Assembly (NCBI RefSeq): GCF_008124875.1
Contig: NZ_VNIA01000002.1
Span: 730,134 to 794,133 of the forward strand
Source of the DNA: Tenacibaculum adriaticum
GTDB lineage: Bacteria > Bacteroidota > Bacteroidia > Flavobacteriales > Flavobacteriaceae
Length of the DNA: 64,000 nt
Direction of reading: 5' to 3'
Shown here: positions 24,027-33,560 of the stretch, piece after piece
Numbering within the stretch: the first letter of the stretch is position 1
Layout of the letters: each line of letters begins with the position of its first letter
The notes under the pieces: generated by a model
Told to the model about the DNA's origin: nothing
The model's database searches: none
The model's input: only the letters and a program-made list of their open reading frames with translations
Made by a program: the position numbers and the translations under genes

Positions 24027-25127
24027 ATGATTACACAAGAACAGCTAAAAAATATTGCTGAACGAGTTAGCAAGTTAAAAGGATATCTCGAAATTGACAA
24101 GAAATTAATTGAAATTTCTAACGAAGAAGAAAAAACTGCTGACCCTAACTTTTGGAACAACCCAAAAGAAGCTGAAATTTTAATGAAGGAACTTCGTTTT
24201 AAGAAAAAATGGGTAGAAGATTATAATGCTATCGTTTCGTTAAATGAAGATTTAAACGTCTTATACGATTTTTATAAAGAAGGAGGTATTGATGAAGCTG
24301 AAGTTGTGGAACAACATGAAAAAACAAGCTCTTTATTAGAGGATATTGAATTTAAAAATATGCTTTCTGAAGAAGGAGATAGTTTAAGTGCTACTATTCA
24401 AATTACAGCAGGAGCTGGTGGAACAGAAAGTTGTGATTGGGCAGAAATGCTAATGCGCATGTACACCATGTGGGCAGAAAGACAAGGTTATAAATTAAAA
24501 ACCTTAAACTACCAAAGTGGCGATTCTGCAGGAATAAAAACCGTTACTATAGAAATTGAAGGCGATTATGCTTTTGGTTGGTTAAAAGGTGAAAATGGGG
24601 TACACCGTTTGGTGAGAATATCTCCTTTTGATAGTAATGCTAAACGCCATACTTCTTTTGCTTCTGTGTATGTGTATCCTGTGGCTGATGATAGTATAGA
24701 AATTGAAGTAAATCCTGCAGATATTGAAATTACCACAGCTCGTTCTAGTGGTGCTGGCGGACAAAATGTAAACAAAGTAGAAACTAAAGTTCAGTTAGTA
24801 CATAAACCCACAGGTATTCAAATTCAGTGTTCTAACTCTCGCTCTCAGCATGATAATCGTGCTACTGCTTTACAGATGTTAAAATCGCAACTGTATGAAA
24901 TTGAGCTGCAAAAACGTCAAGCAGCACGTGCAGATATTGAAGCTAATAAAATGAAAAATGAATGGGGAAGTCAAATCCGTAATTATGTAATGCATCCCTA
25001 TAAATTAGTTAAAGATGTACGAACTGCTCATGAAACAGGAAATGTAGATGCCGTAATGGATGGAAACATCAGCCCTTTTTTAAAAGCCTATTTAATGATG
25101 ATGGGGCAAAAAGAAAAAACCAACTAA
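24027..25127 (+). CDS. prfB: Peptide chain release factor 2 without a programmed frameshift
   Basis: RF2 ends translation at UGA and UAA. The 366 residues show the stop-codon tripeptide Ser199-Pro200-Phe201 in RISPFDS and the peptidyl-tRNA hydrolysis motif Gly244-Gly245-Gln246 in [14 protein letters not shown]. The reading frame is continuous. At the place of the usual autoregulatory shift site (LxGYL followed by in-frame UGA) this gene reads [10 protein letters not shown], with CTC-GAA around 24087-24092 and no stop codon. It therefore lacks the classical frameshift control. arsC follows after 10 bases. Confidence 0.96.
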   Translation: MITQEQLKNIAERVSKLKGYLEIDKKLIEISNEEEKTADPNFWNNPKEAEILMKELRFKKKWVEDYNAIVSLNEDLNVLYDFYKEGGIDEAEVVEQHEKTSSLLEDIEFKNMLSEEGDSLSATIQITAGAGGTESCDWAEMLMRMYTMWAERQGYKLKTLNYQSGDSAGIKTVTIEIEGDYAFGWLKGENGVHRLVRISPFDSNAKRHTSFASVYVYPVADDSIEIEVNPADIEITTARSSGAGGQNVNKVETKVQLVHKPTGIQIQCSNSRSQHDNRATALQMLKSQLYEIELQKRQAARADIEANKMKNEWGSQIRNYVMHPYKLVKDVRTAHETGNVDAVMDGNISPFLKAYLMMMGQKEKTN

Positions 25128-25137
25128 AAAAATAACA

Positions 25138-25479
25138 ATGATAAAGATATACCATAATCCACGTTGTTCAAAATCACGTCAAGGTCTTGCGATCTTAGAA
25201 GAAAGTAATCAAGATTTTGAAATTGTAAAATATTTAGATGCAATTCCTTCTAAAAAAGAATTAACAGCTATTATCAAATTATTAGGAATTAAACCTATTG
25301 ATTTAGTTCGTAAAAACGAACAAATTTGGAAAGACAATTACAAAGAAAAAGAGCTTTCTAATAAAGATGTTATAAAGGCTATGATTGAAAATCCAAGGTT
25401 AATCGAACGCCCAATTGTTATCAATAAAGATAAAGCAGTAATTGGGCGTCCGCCTGAAAATATTAAGAATATTATTTAA
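25138..25479 (+). CDS. arsC: ArsC/Spx-family thioredoxin-fold protein (arsenate reductase-like)
   Basis: A protein of 113 residues with the glutaredoxin-like ArsC fold: IYHNPRCSKSRQGLAIL with the redox/arsenate cysteine Cys10, IVKYLDAIPSKKELTAII, then LIERPIVINKDKAVIGRPPENI, where the Arg before the cis-Pro is typical of arsenate reductases of the glutaredoxin-coupled type. No arsenic transporter or regulator is nearby, so an actual role in arsenate resistance is not supported by context; a general thiol function is possible. The stop shares TTAA with the stop of the convergent transporter gene. Confidence 0.88.
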   Translation: MIKIYHNPRCSKSRQGLAILEESNQDFEIVKYLDAIPSKKELTAIIKLLGIKPIDLVRKNEQIWKDNYKEKELSNKDVIKAMIENPRLIERPIVINKDKAVIGRPPENIKNII

Positions 25480-26780
25480 GCAACTTGCTTCCTTTTGTAG
25501 TTACCATAAAAGAATATATATGCATAACAAAGGATTATCAAAATAAATGCTTTTTTAAAACCTCCATGGTCAATAAAAAAACCGTACAAAGGAGGAATAA
25601 TAGCTCCACCTACAATCATCGTACATAAAATTCCGGATGCTTGTGGTTTTAATTCCTCTAATCCACCTATAGCTAATGAGAATATTGTAGGAAACATAAT
25701 CGAATTGAATAGCCCTACTGCCAATATACTTATCATAGCAATAAAACCTGTTGTATTCATCGAAATTAAAATCATAGAAACTGCACCAATCGCAAAATAA
25801 CCTAACACTTTAGCAGGATTCATAATTTTAGTTAAATAAGCCCCTATAAAACGGCCAATCATGGCTCCACTCCAATAAAAAGTAACAAAAGCACCTACTA
25901 CAGCTTTATTATCTAATTTATAAACATCGTTACTTAAAATAGTTTCTGAAATATTCCTAAAAAAACTACTGTTCTTAATTGCAAGTGCTAAATCCATATC
26001 TAAAAAATAACTTACCAAATAGCTTCCAATAGAAACTTCGGCTCCTACATATACAAAAATCCCAATAGCTCCCAATACCAATGATTTCTTTTTAAGTAAA
26101 TCACTATATCCAGATTTTGAAGTTTTTTGTAAAATTTTAGGAAGTTGTACAAATACAAATATGATTGCTAACACAATAATAAAACCTGCTATTAGTAAGA
26201 ATGGTGATTGTACAGCTTCTGCTTCGGAAATTAAATACGTTTGTTTTTGTACTTCTGTTAGTGTTTCTATTTCTTCGGATGTTTTTATCGTATCACTTAA
26301 TAAAAACATAGCTCCAATAGCTGGCGCAATAGCAGTTCCTAATGAATTAAATGCTTGCGATAAATTTAATCTACTCGATGCACCAGATTCATCTCCTAAA
26401 ACCGCTACATATGGGTTTGCTGCAACTTGTAAAATCGTCATTCCTCCTGCTAACACGAAATATGCCAACATAAAAATACCAAACGTACGATATGATGCTG
26501 CTGGATAAAATAATAAACAACCTGTTGCCATGGTTCCTAAACCGAGGATAATTCCTTTTTTATATCCAATTTTTGATAAAATATATCCTGCTGGTATCGA
26601 CAATACAAAATAAGCTCCAAAAAAAGCAAACTGTACTAAACCTGCTTGGAAATATGTTAATGTAAAAACATCTTTTAAACGTGGCACAAGAGAATCTACC
26701 AATACGGTGATAAATCCCCATAAAAAGAATAATGAGGTTAAAAAGATAAACGCTCTGTTATATGAATTTTTCTGTATCAT
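25476..26780 (-). CDS. FucP-type sugar:proton symporter (MFS)
   Basis: The 434-residue protein has about twelve membrane helices and MFS features of the FucP/glucose-galactose group: FLTSLFFLWGFITVLVDSLVPRLK, LSIPAGYILSKIGYKKGII, LQVAANPYVAVLGDE, NLSQAFNSLGTAIAPAIGA and SIMFPTIFSLAIGGL. It imports a free sugar. Overlap of its ATG with the stop of the GH92 mannosidase gene (4 bases) suggests mannose or a mannose-containing product as substrate (inference). Confidence 0.92.
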   Translation of the reverse strand: MIQKNSYNRAFIFLTSLFFLWGFITVLVDSLVPRLKDVFTLTYFQAGLVQFAFFGAYFVLSIPAGYILSKIGYKKGIILGLGTMATGCLLFYPAASYRTFGIFMLAYFVLAGGMTILQVAANPYVAVLGDESGASSRLNLSQAFNSLGTAIAPAIGAMFLLSDTIKTSEEIETLTEVQKQTYLISEAEAVQSPFLLIAGFIIVLAIIFVFVQLPKILQKTSKSGYSDLLKKKSLVLGAIGIFVYVGAEVSIGSYLVSYFLDMDLALAIKNSSFFRNISETILSNDVYKLDNKAVVGAFVTFYWSGAMIGRFIGAYLTKIMNPAKVLGYFAIGAVSMILISMNTTGFIAMISILAVGLFNSIMFPTIFSLAIGGLEELKPQASGILCTMIVGGAIIPPLYGFFIDHGGFKKAFILIILCYAYIFFYGNYKRKQVA

Positions 26781-29095
26781 ATTCCTAAATTTTTGTTTGG
26801 TTTGTTAGACATAGTAAAAATGAACTCTCCTCCATTCATTAACTCGTTATGTGTAAGATATAAACGATTAATTTCTTTTCCATCTATAGTAATCTTCTCA
26901 ATAAATACATTTTCTTTAGACTGATTTTCAGCAATGATAACCAATGAGTTTCCATTCTCTAAATGAATTTTTGCTTCTTTTATTAATGGACTTCCAATTG
27001 CATATTTATCACTTCCTGGAGTTACAGGATAAAAACCTAAGCTGCTAAAAATATACCAAGCACTCATTTGCCCTGCATCATCATTTCCACACAAACCATC
27101 TACATTTGATCCGTACATAGTGTCCATAATCATTCGAACTCTACTTTGTGTTTTATACGGAGTATCTGTCCAATTATATAAATATGGAATATGATGCCCT
27201 GGTTCATTTCCTTGCACATAGTTACCTATAATACCATCTCGTGTAATATCTTCTGTATTTGCAATATATTTATCATCCAATTCCATCGTAAATAATGAAT
27301 CTAAAAACTGACCAATACGTTGCTTACCTCCCATTAAATCAACCATTTTTGGAATATCTTGAGGAACATACAAACCGTAATTCCATGCATTTCCTTCTAT
27401 AAAGCCTTGCCCGTGAGTATCTAACGGATCAAACTCTTTTTTAAACGTTCCATCTGCTAATTTCGGACGCATAAACTTACTTTCTGCATCAAAAACATTA
27501 TTGTAATACGTAGCTCTTTTCGAAAATTCTGAGACCGTTTTATCATCACCAACTTCTTTCGCAATTTGTGCTATACACCAATCATCATATGCCAGCTCTA
27601 ATGTTTTAGATACCGAAGAATGACTTTTATCCTCAGGTACATATTGATATTTTATATAATCTCCCAATCCATCAAAATACGAAACATTAGCTGTACTTAC
27701 TGATGCTTCTAAAGCTCTTTTTTTATCAAAATCGCCTACGTTTTTCACTATTGCATCAGCAATTACCGAAGTGGCATGGTAACCAATCATACACCAATTT
27801 TCATTTGCATAATGGCTCCAAATTGGCAACATTTTATGTACACTTTGTTCTTGATGCGCTAATATAGACTTTATCATATCATTATTACGCTCTTGATGAA
27901 TTACATTGAATAATGGATGTAATGCCCGATATGTATCCCACAAAGAAAAAACAGTGTAGTTGGTAAAGCCTTCAGATTGATGAATATTTTGGTCTAATCC
28001 ACGATAATTTCCATCAACATCTTCATACAAAATAGGACTTAACATGGTATGATACAATGCTGTATAAAATGTTCTTTTATCCTCTTCTTTTAGAGTGGTT
28101 ATTTCTATTTTAGAAAGTTCTTTGTTCCATTTTTGCTGAGTTTCTTTTTTTACTTTATCAAAATCCCAATGCGGAATTTCAGCTTGCAAATTCTTTAATG
28201 CTCCGTTTGTACTAACAGATGACAAAGCTACTTTCATTTGTATCTTTTCATCCTGTTCAGTATCAAAATTAAAATATGCTCTTATGTTGTTCCCTGCCAT
28301 TTCTGGAAAGTTTTCATCTTCTTTAAACCTTCCGTAAAATCCATTGTAAAGAACTTTGTCGTATTTTTTATGTCCGTAACTTTTAAAAGGTTTTGAAAAC
28401 TGAATAGCGAAAAACACTTTTTTATCGCGCGCCCAACCTTTTGTTTGACGATATCCTGTTACTAATGAATCATTTTCAACTCTAATAAACGTCCATACAT
28501 TTTTTTTATCATGATTGTAGATATTATACACCATATCTAATAAAATATGTGCATTTTCTGACTTCGGAAATGTATATTGATGAAAACCTACACGCTCTGT
28601 TGCTGTAAGCTCTACTTTAATATTATAATCTTTTAATTGTACTTCATAATACCCTGGTGCTGCTTTTTCATCATCATGAGAAAAGGTCGAAACAAATCCT
28701 TTTTCATTTTCTGTATTCAAAGGCTGTAATCGTAATTCTCCTTCTGTTGGCATTACCAATACATCCCCCAAGTCTGAATGTCCTGTTCCACTCAAATTAG
28801 TATGAGTAAACCCAACAATTGTAGTATCTCTATATTGATATCCTGCACAATACTCATACGTTTTAGGATTGTATTTCCCATCTTTTAATAATTCCTGTAC
28901 ATCTGTTTGCGGACTTAACTGAACCATACCAAATGGCGCAGTCGCTCCTGGATATGTATGTCCCATTTTACTGGTTCCCACCATTGGGTTTACAAACTGA
29001 GTATAATCATTTATAATTTCACTTTTTTTGGGAGATTCTTCTTTACACTGTATAAATGTAATGAAGATTAATAGTAGTAATATTCGTTTTATCAT
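26777..29095 (-). CDS. GH92 family alpha-mannosidase lipoprotein
   Basis: A 772-residue protein. The signal peptide ends in a lipobox (LIFITFIQC, Cys17), so it is an anchored periplasmic or surface enzyme. The GH92 fold is recognised by DYTQFVNPMVGTSKMGHTYPGATAPFGMVQLSP, GFTHTNLSGTGHSDLGD, TVFSLWDTYRALHPLF, the segment NEPGHHIPYLYN, and CGNDDAGQMSAWYIFSSLGFYPV. GH92 enzymes are calcium-dependent exo-mannosidases, often acting on alpha-1,2 linkages of N-glycans or yeast mannan. It is co-transcribed with the FucP-type transporter. No SusC/SusD pair is beside it, so it is not a classical PUL. Confidence 0.95.
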   Translation of the reverse strand: MIKRILLLLIFITFIQCKEESPKKSEIINDYTQFVNPMVGTSKMGHTYPGATAPFGMVQLSPQTDVQELLKDGKYNPKTYEYCAGYQYRDTTIVGFTHTNLSGTGHSDLGDVLVMPTEGELRLQPLNTENEKGFVSTFSHDDEKAAPGYYEVQLKDYNIKVELTATERVGFHQYTFPKSENAHILLDMVYNIYNHDKKNVWTFIRVENDSLVTGYRQTKGWARDKKVFFAIQFSKPFKSYGHKKYDKVLYNGFYGRFKEDENFPEMAGNNIRAYFNFDTEQDEKIQMKVALSSVSTNGALKNLQAEIPHWDFDKVKKETQQKWNKELSKIEITTLKEEDKRTFYTALYHTMLSPILYEDVDGNYRGLDQNIHQSEGFTNYTVFSLWDTYRALHPLFNVIHQERNNDMIKSILAHQEQSVHKMLPIWSHYANENWCMIGYHATSVIADAIVKNVGDFDKKRALEASVSTANVSYFDGLGDYIKYQYVPEDKSHSSVSKTLELAYDDWCIAQIAKEVGDDKTVSEFSKRATYYNNVFDAESKFMRPKLADGTFKKEFDPLDTHGQGFIEGNAWNYGLYVPQDIPKMVDLMGGKQRIGQFLDSLFTMELDDKYIANTEDITRDGIIGNYVQGNEPGHHIPYLYNWTDTPYKTQSRVRMIMDTMYGSNVDGLCGNDDAGQMSAWYIFSSLGFYPVTPGSDKYAIGSPLIKEAKIHLENGNSLVIIAENQSKENVFIEKITIDGKEINRLYLTHNELMNGGEFIFTMSNKPNKNLGI

Positions 29096-29105
29096 TGTTA
29101 TTTAG

Positions 29106-30065
29106 TTAGTTATTTTTACTGATAAATATTGATTGCAAAAAGCCTAATCCGTAGCCTAAAAACTGTGTAAATGTGGTTAGAATGCTTAAAAAAGCTACTT
29201 TTAAACTTTTATTATGAAAGAGTGAATCTAAGAAAATTAGCGCAAAGTATCCTCCGTAAAAAGCAATTAATTGCCAATGCCCTAAAATTACTAACAGAAT
29301 ACTAATATCAATACCAACAAGAAACAACGAAGGAAACCAATATGTTAATTTTGCTGTTTCTGGATATTTACTGTTTAATAGCGGTCTTGCTGTACCAAAA
29401 GCAAAAGTTTGTTTAAAAAATTGTTGCAATGTACTTCTACGTTTATGATATACAAATGCTTTTTCAATTAACTGAGTTTCAAATCCATTTTTCCATAATC
29501 GAAAGGTCAAATCGATGTCTTCACCAACCTTCATATCAGCAAAACCTTTTGTTTTTTCAAATGCTTTTTTTGAAAGTCCTAAATTGAAACTTCTTGGTTG
29601 AAATTTTCCAACACTTTTCTTTTTTCCTCGTATTCCTCCAGTAGTTAATACGGAAGTCATCGAATAATTAATCGCTTTTTGTAAATCGGTAAAACTTTCG
29701 TGAGAAGCATCTGGACCTCCAAAAGCATCAGTATCATTTTTATCTAATGCAATTTTTACTTCAGATAAATATTGGGGTGGTACGAGTACATCTGAATCTA
29801 AAATGATAAAATAATTTCCAGAAGCGTGTAACATCCCGAAATTTCGACTAGCTCCTGCTCCACTATTATCTTTAAAAAAGTATTTGATATCGAGTTTATT
29901 TACATACTTTTTTACAATCTCTTCTGAGGAATTATCTGACCCATCTTCAATAATAAGTATTTCAAAATCATCAGCGAAATTTTGCTTTGTCAAACTTTCT
30001 AACAACTCATCAATCTCTTTCGGACGATTATAAACGGGAATTATTATTGAAAAATTAAGTTTCAT
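29106..30065 (-). CDS. Family 2 glycosyltransferase with C-terminal membrane helices
   Basis: A GT-A domain occupies residues 1-230 of 319 residues: FSIIIPVYNRPKEIDELLESL, EDGSDNSSEEIV, the DxD-like metal site in ILDSDVLVPPQYL, and a VGEDIDLTFRLW acceptor/base motif. Two to three membrane helices lie in about residues 240-310. It transfers an unknown sugar to an unknown acceptor at the inner membrane. It lies 1 base after the DUF3050 gene and 10 bases before GH92, so the set is probably one transcript, but a functional link is not evident. Confidence 0.9.
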   Translation of the reverse strand: MKLNFSIIIPVYNRPKEIDELLESLTKQNFADDFEILIIEDGSDNSSEEIVKKYVNKLDIKYFFKDNSGAGASRNFGMLHASGNYFIILDSDVLVPPQYLSEVKIALDKNDTDAFGGPDASHESFTDLQKAINYSMTSVLTTGGIRGKKKSVGKFQPRSFNLGLSKKAFEKTKGFADMKVGEDIDLTFRLWKNGFETQLIEKAFVYHKRRSTLQQFFKQTFAFGTARPLLNSKYPETAKLTYWFPSLFLVGIDISILLVILGHWQLIAFYGGYFALIFLDSLFHNKSLKVAFLSILTTFTQFLGYGLGFLQSIFISKNN

Positions 30066-30066
30066 T

Positions 30067-30846
30067 CTATGTTAAAACTGTTTTATTAATTTGTTTGGCA
30101 ACACCTTCCCAAAGTTGAATCCTTTTTTGCAACGATTCTTTCGCATAATGCAGAACTTCTTTCCACTTTTGTTCGTCCTTACCACATAATTCTGCTATCA
30201 TTTTTAAAGATAATGGTCCATGTTCATCTCCATCTAGCTCTATATGTCTGTGTAAATAATATGTCAACTTATTATAGTTTACGTTTTCTTCTTCCTCTGC
30301 TCTTTTTACAATTTCTAAAAACATATCTGGAATTACATCTTCCCTTCCAAAAGTAAAACTTGCAGCAATTATATGCGGTTTGTTCGTTTTTATAACTTCA
30401 AAAGTAAAATTTACAAAATCCTTTGTCTCTTTTAAAAGATCTAAATTGTTTAATGCTCGCACAACTTCGTCTCCTTTTATTATTTTAGAAATAAATGTTG
30501 AAATTTGAGTCGTATCAGCTCCAACTTGCTCCATCGCATCCAAATACATTTCAAAGTGACTTTTAGGTTCTCCTAATTCATTAACATCACTTTCTTCTCC
30601 ATGAACAATTTCATTAATAAATCTTGCTGTGGTTGGGTTTGAAACAGGAACCCACGGCAAATCAACACAGGTTAATTTCTGCTGTAAGGCTTTTAATAAA
30701 GACATAAAATCCCATACCGCAAAAACATGCTCTTGCATAAACACTTTTACATCTTCTACATCATTTAAATAAGTGTATAACACGTGTTCTTTCAACTCTT
30801 TTCTTAACGATTGTAATTCGTTCTCTATAAATAAAATAGTACTCAT
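30067..30846 (-). CDS. DUF3050 protein (heme oxygenase-like fold)
   Basis: The 259-residue protein is all-helical in pattern. It matches DUF3050 in [34 protein letters not shown] and [20 protein letters not shown] segments; here [22 protein letters not shown] carries conserved His and acidic residues that could bind a metal. No signal peptide is present. Members of this family resemble heme oxygenase-like diiron proteins; the reaction is not known to me. The gene starts shortly after the fabI terminator. Confidence 0.82.
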   Translation of the reverse strand: MSTILFIENELQSLRKELKEHVLYTYLNDVEDVKVFMQEHVFAVWDFMSLLKALQQKLTCVDLPWVPVSNPTTARFINEIVHGEESDVNELGEPKSHFEMYLDAMEQVGADTTQISTFISKIIKGDEVVRALNNLDLLKETKDFVNFTFEVIKTNKPHIIAASFTFGREDVIPDMFLEIVKRAEEEENVNYNKLTYYLHRHIELDGDEHGPLSLKMIAELCGKDEQKWKEVLHYAKESLQKRIQLWEGVAKQINKTVLT

Positions 30847-30867
30847 TTCTTGCTTTATAATACCAAT

Positions 30868-30901
30868 AAAAAATGCAAACCTATATAGGTTTGCATTTTT
30901 T
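30868..30901 (-). terminator. Strong palindromic terminator after fabI
   Basis: A perfect 34-base palindrome (arms 30868-30884 and 30885-30901, core AACCTATATAGGTT, flanked by A6 and T6) forms a long stem with a T tract in either direction. On the minus strand it ends fabI transcription, whose stop is at 30932. Each arm also contains the string TAGGTTTG, a perfect -7 box match, which on the minus strand lies 30 bases before the DUF3050 start. Confidence 0.85.
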
Positions 30902-30931
30902 ATTTAATTAGAAACCTTAATTCGGTTTTTA

Positions 30932-31747
30932 TTAATCTTCTTTCATAAACTCATCCATCACGCTATCGCTAACTCCCATATTCGAGAATCCTCCGTCGTG
31001 AAATAAGTTTTGTAAAGTAACTTTCTTAGTTAAATCTGAAAATAATGAAATGGTATAATCAGCACATTCCAACGCTGTTGCATTCCCTAATGGCGACATT
31101 TTTTCTGCATAAGCTAAAAAACCTCCAAAACCTTTCACTCCGCTACCTGCTGTAGTTGGTGTAGGTGACTGTGAAATTGTGTTTACACGTACTTTATGAT
31201 CTCTTCCGAAGAAATACCCAAAACTACGAGCAATACTTTCTAAGTACGCTTTATTATCTGCCATATCATTATAATCTGGAAAAACACGTTGAGCGGCCAT
31301 ATAAGTTAGTGCTACAATACTTCCCCACTCATTCATGGCATTTTTGTTATATAAAACATTCATCGTTTTGTGAAACGAAACAGCAGAAACATCCCAACCT
31401 TTTGTTGTAAAATCATAACTAGGATCTGTATAATGTTTTCCTTTACGTACGTTTACAGACATACCTATTGAGTGTAAAACGAAATCGATTTTACCTCCTA
31501 AAATTTCCATAGATTTTTCAACTAAATTTGTTAAATCTTCCATAGAAGTAGCATCTGCAGGAATAATCTCAGAACCTGTTTTTTTTGCTAATTCGTTAAT
31601 TTGTCCCATACGCATTGCGATTGGCGCGTTGGTTAATACAAATTGTGCACCTTCTTCATGTGCGCGTTCAGCAACTTTCCAAGCGATAGAATTTTCATCT
31701 AATGCCCCAAAAATAATTCCTTTTTTACCTTTTAATAAATTATACAT
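30932..31747 (-). CDS. fabI: Enoyl-ACP reductase (NADH)
   Basis: FabI reduces enoyl-ACP in the last step of each fatty acid elongation cycle. The 271-residue SDR-type protein shows the N-terminal KGKKGIIFGALDENSIAWKVAERA, the catalytic Tyr-x6-Lys in YNDMADNK, and SIARSFGYFFGRDHKVRVNTISQSPTPTTAGSG. It is a single-gene unit with its own -7 box (31788-31795) and a strong terminator. Confidence 0.95.
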   Translation of the reverse strand: MYNLLKGKKGIIFGALDENSIAWKVAERAHEEGAQFVLTNAPIAMRMGQINELAKKTGSEIIPADATSMEDLTNLVEKSMEILGGKIDFVLHSIGMSVNVRKGKHYTDPSYDFTTKGWDVSAVSFHKTMNVLYNKNAMNEWGSIVALTYMAAQRVFPDYNDMADNKAYLESIARSFGYFFGRDHKVRVNTISQSPTPTTAGSGVKGFGGFLAYAEKMSPLGNATALECADYTISLFSDLTKKVTLQNLFHDGGFSNMGVSDSVMDEFMKED

Positions 31748-31787
31748 ATTATTGGTTTTTTTCTCTAGTTATTTGTTTGATTAAAGG

Positions 31788-31795
31788 CAAATATA
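31788..31795 (-). promoter_or_regulatory. -7 box of fabI
   Basis: The minus strand reads TATATTTG, a perfect TAnnTTTG, about 40 bases before the fabI ATG at 31747. Confidence 0.55.
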
Positions 31796-31818
31796 CATCT
31801 TTAATCTTTTTTTACTAT

Positions 31819-33471
31819 TTAGTTTAATAACTCTTTTGCATGTATAAGAGCACTTTCTGAAACATCTTTTCCACTTAACATTTCTGCAATTTCTACAATA
31901 CGATCATCGTAACTTAGTAATTTTAAGTTAGATGCTGTTACTCCTTTAATTTCTTCTTTAAATACTTTATAATGCATATTTCCTTTCGAAGCAATTTGAG
32001 GTAAATGCGTAATGGTAATTACCTGCATATATTGACTCATTTCTTGCATTATTTTGGCAATTTTATTAGATACTTCTCCAGAAACTCCTGTGTCAATTTC
32101 ATCAAAAATGATCGTTGGTAATTGAGTGTTTTCAGATAAAATCTTTTTAATAGACAACATTATTCTAGATAATTCTCCACCAGATGCTACCTTTTTCAAT
32201 TCACCGAAGCTGCCTCCTTTGTTTGCTGAAAATAAAAATTCTAATTCATCTTTTCCGTTAGACAAATAGCTGTTTGTTGGTGTAATTTTAATAGAAAAAC
32301 GTGCATTAGGCATTCCTAACTCCGAAAGTAAAAATTCTAATTTTTTATCTAAAGAAGGGATTGCTTTCTGTCTTGCATTCGTTATCATTGAAGAAACTTC
32401 ATCTAACTTCTTAGCTACATCATCAATCTCTGCTTGTTTTTTATTAATGTTTTCTGATGCATTTTCAACTTGAACAACTTTGTCAGATAATTGCTCGTAA
32501 ATATCCATTAATTCATTAATAGAACTTACTTGATGTTTCTTTTGAAGGTTATAAATAAGTTGCAATCGATCGTTTATTTCTTCTAACTCATTCGGATTAA
32601 ATTCAACGTTTTCATTTGCATCTTCCAGTTCCGATACAATATCATCCAACTCTATTTTTATGCTAGAAATTCGATTCGATAAATCTTCGTATTCTTTAGA
32701 AAATGAGCTAATTTTCTGTAAGTTATTTTCCAACAAATGTAATAAAGACTGTGCACCAACTTCTTCATTAACTGCTGTAAGTAAGGCTTCAGATAAATTT
32801 AATTTAATATCTTCAATATTATTCAATTTATCTAATGTTTCTTCTAACGTTTCTTGTTCATCTATTTGTAACTTCGCTTCTTCTAATTCTTTAAATAAAT
32901 GCAGATTATATTCATATTGTTGGTTTGCATTTTCTTGATTATTTTGAAGTTCTTTCAACTCTTTTTGTAAAGAATTATACTTTTTCACTCCTCTTTTATA
33001 GGAAGCTATTTTTTGTTGATTCTTTGCCAATGCATCAATTACCGAAAACTGAAAATCTGTATCCGACAATTGTAAGGTTTGATGTTGAGAATGAACATCC
33101 ATCAACTTCGATTTTAATGCATTTAATGCACTTAAGGTAACTGGAGTATCGTTTATAAACGCTCTTGATTTCCCTGATGGTAAAATCTCTCTACGTATAA
33201 TCGTTTTATCCTCATAATCTAAGTCATGATCTTTAAAGAAATCTTGTAGTCTGTAGTTTTCTACAAAAAATTGTGCTTCAACAATACATTTTTTATCAGT
33301 GTCTTTCAGCGAAGATAAATCAGCTCTATTCCCTAACACTAATCCTAAAGCACCAAGTAAAATAGATTTTCCTGCACCAGTTTCTCCCGTAATTATAGAT
33401 AATCCGTTCGTAAAATCAATCGATAACTGATTGATTAACGCGTAGTTTTGTATAGATAAGTTTGTTAGCAA
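31819..33471 (-). CDS. recN: DNA repair ATPase RecN
   Basis: RecN is an SMC-like ATPase for double-strand break repair. The 550 residues have the N-terminal Walker A (TGETGAGKSILLGALGLVLG), a long coiled-coil centre (about 150-360, rich in Glu, Gln and Lys), and C-terminal ATPase parts: SGGELSRIMLSIKKIL and Walker B PTIIFDEIDTGVSG. The start codon is TTG at 33471, in the position where homologues have ATG. It is last in the bamD-rpoZ-coaBC-porD-recN cluster, 89 bases after porD. Confidence 0.95.
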   Translation of the reverse strand: MLTNLSIQNYALINQLSIDFTNGLSIITGETGAGKSILLGALGLVLGNRADLSSLKDTDKKCIVEAQFFVENYRLQDFFKDHDLDYEDKTIIRREILPSGKSRAFINDTPVTLSALNALKSKLMDVHSQHQTLQLSDTDFQFSVIDALAKNQQKIASYKRGVKKYNSLQKELKELQNNQENANQQYEYNLHLFKELEEAKLQIDEQETLEETLDKLNNIEDIKLNLSEALLTAVNEEVGAQSLLHLLENNLQKISSFSKEYEDLSNRISSIKIELDDIVSELEDANENVEFNPNELEEINDRLQLIYNLQKKHQVSSINELMDIYEQLSDKVVQVENASENINKKQAEIDDVAKKLDEVSSMITNARQKAIPSLDKKLEFLLSELGMPNARFSIKITPTNSYLSNGKDELEFLFSANKGGSFGELKKVASGGELSRIMLSIKKILSENTQLPTIIFDEIDTGVSGEVSNKIAKIMQEMSQYMQVITITHLPQIASKGNMHYKVFKEEIKGVTASNLKLLSYDDRIVEIAEMLSGKDVSESALIHAKELLN

Positions 33472-33560
33472 ATTCTATTCTTTAAAAGAATAAAAGTAAG
33501 GATTTTGAATAAATTAAGGTAGAAATATTTTGATTTTCCTTTAGAAGAAAATATTTACGG

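Noticed and set aside
24081..24095. Programmed frameshift site in prfB
   Set aside because: The reading frame is continuous and no stop codon occurs at the usual place, so no shift is needed.
25138..25479. Arsenic resistance operon
   Set aside because: Only the ArsC-like gene is present. No arsR, arsB or acr3 is nearby, and the neighbours are prfB and a sugar transporter.
25476..30065. Polysaccharide utilisation locus
   Set aside because: A GH92 enzyme and an MFS transporter are present, but there is no SusC/SusD pair or PUL regulator. The set is better described as a small glycosidase/transporter operon.
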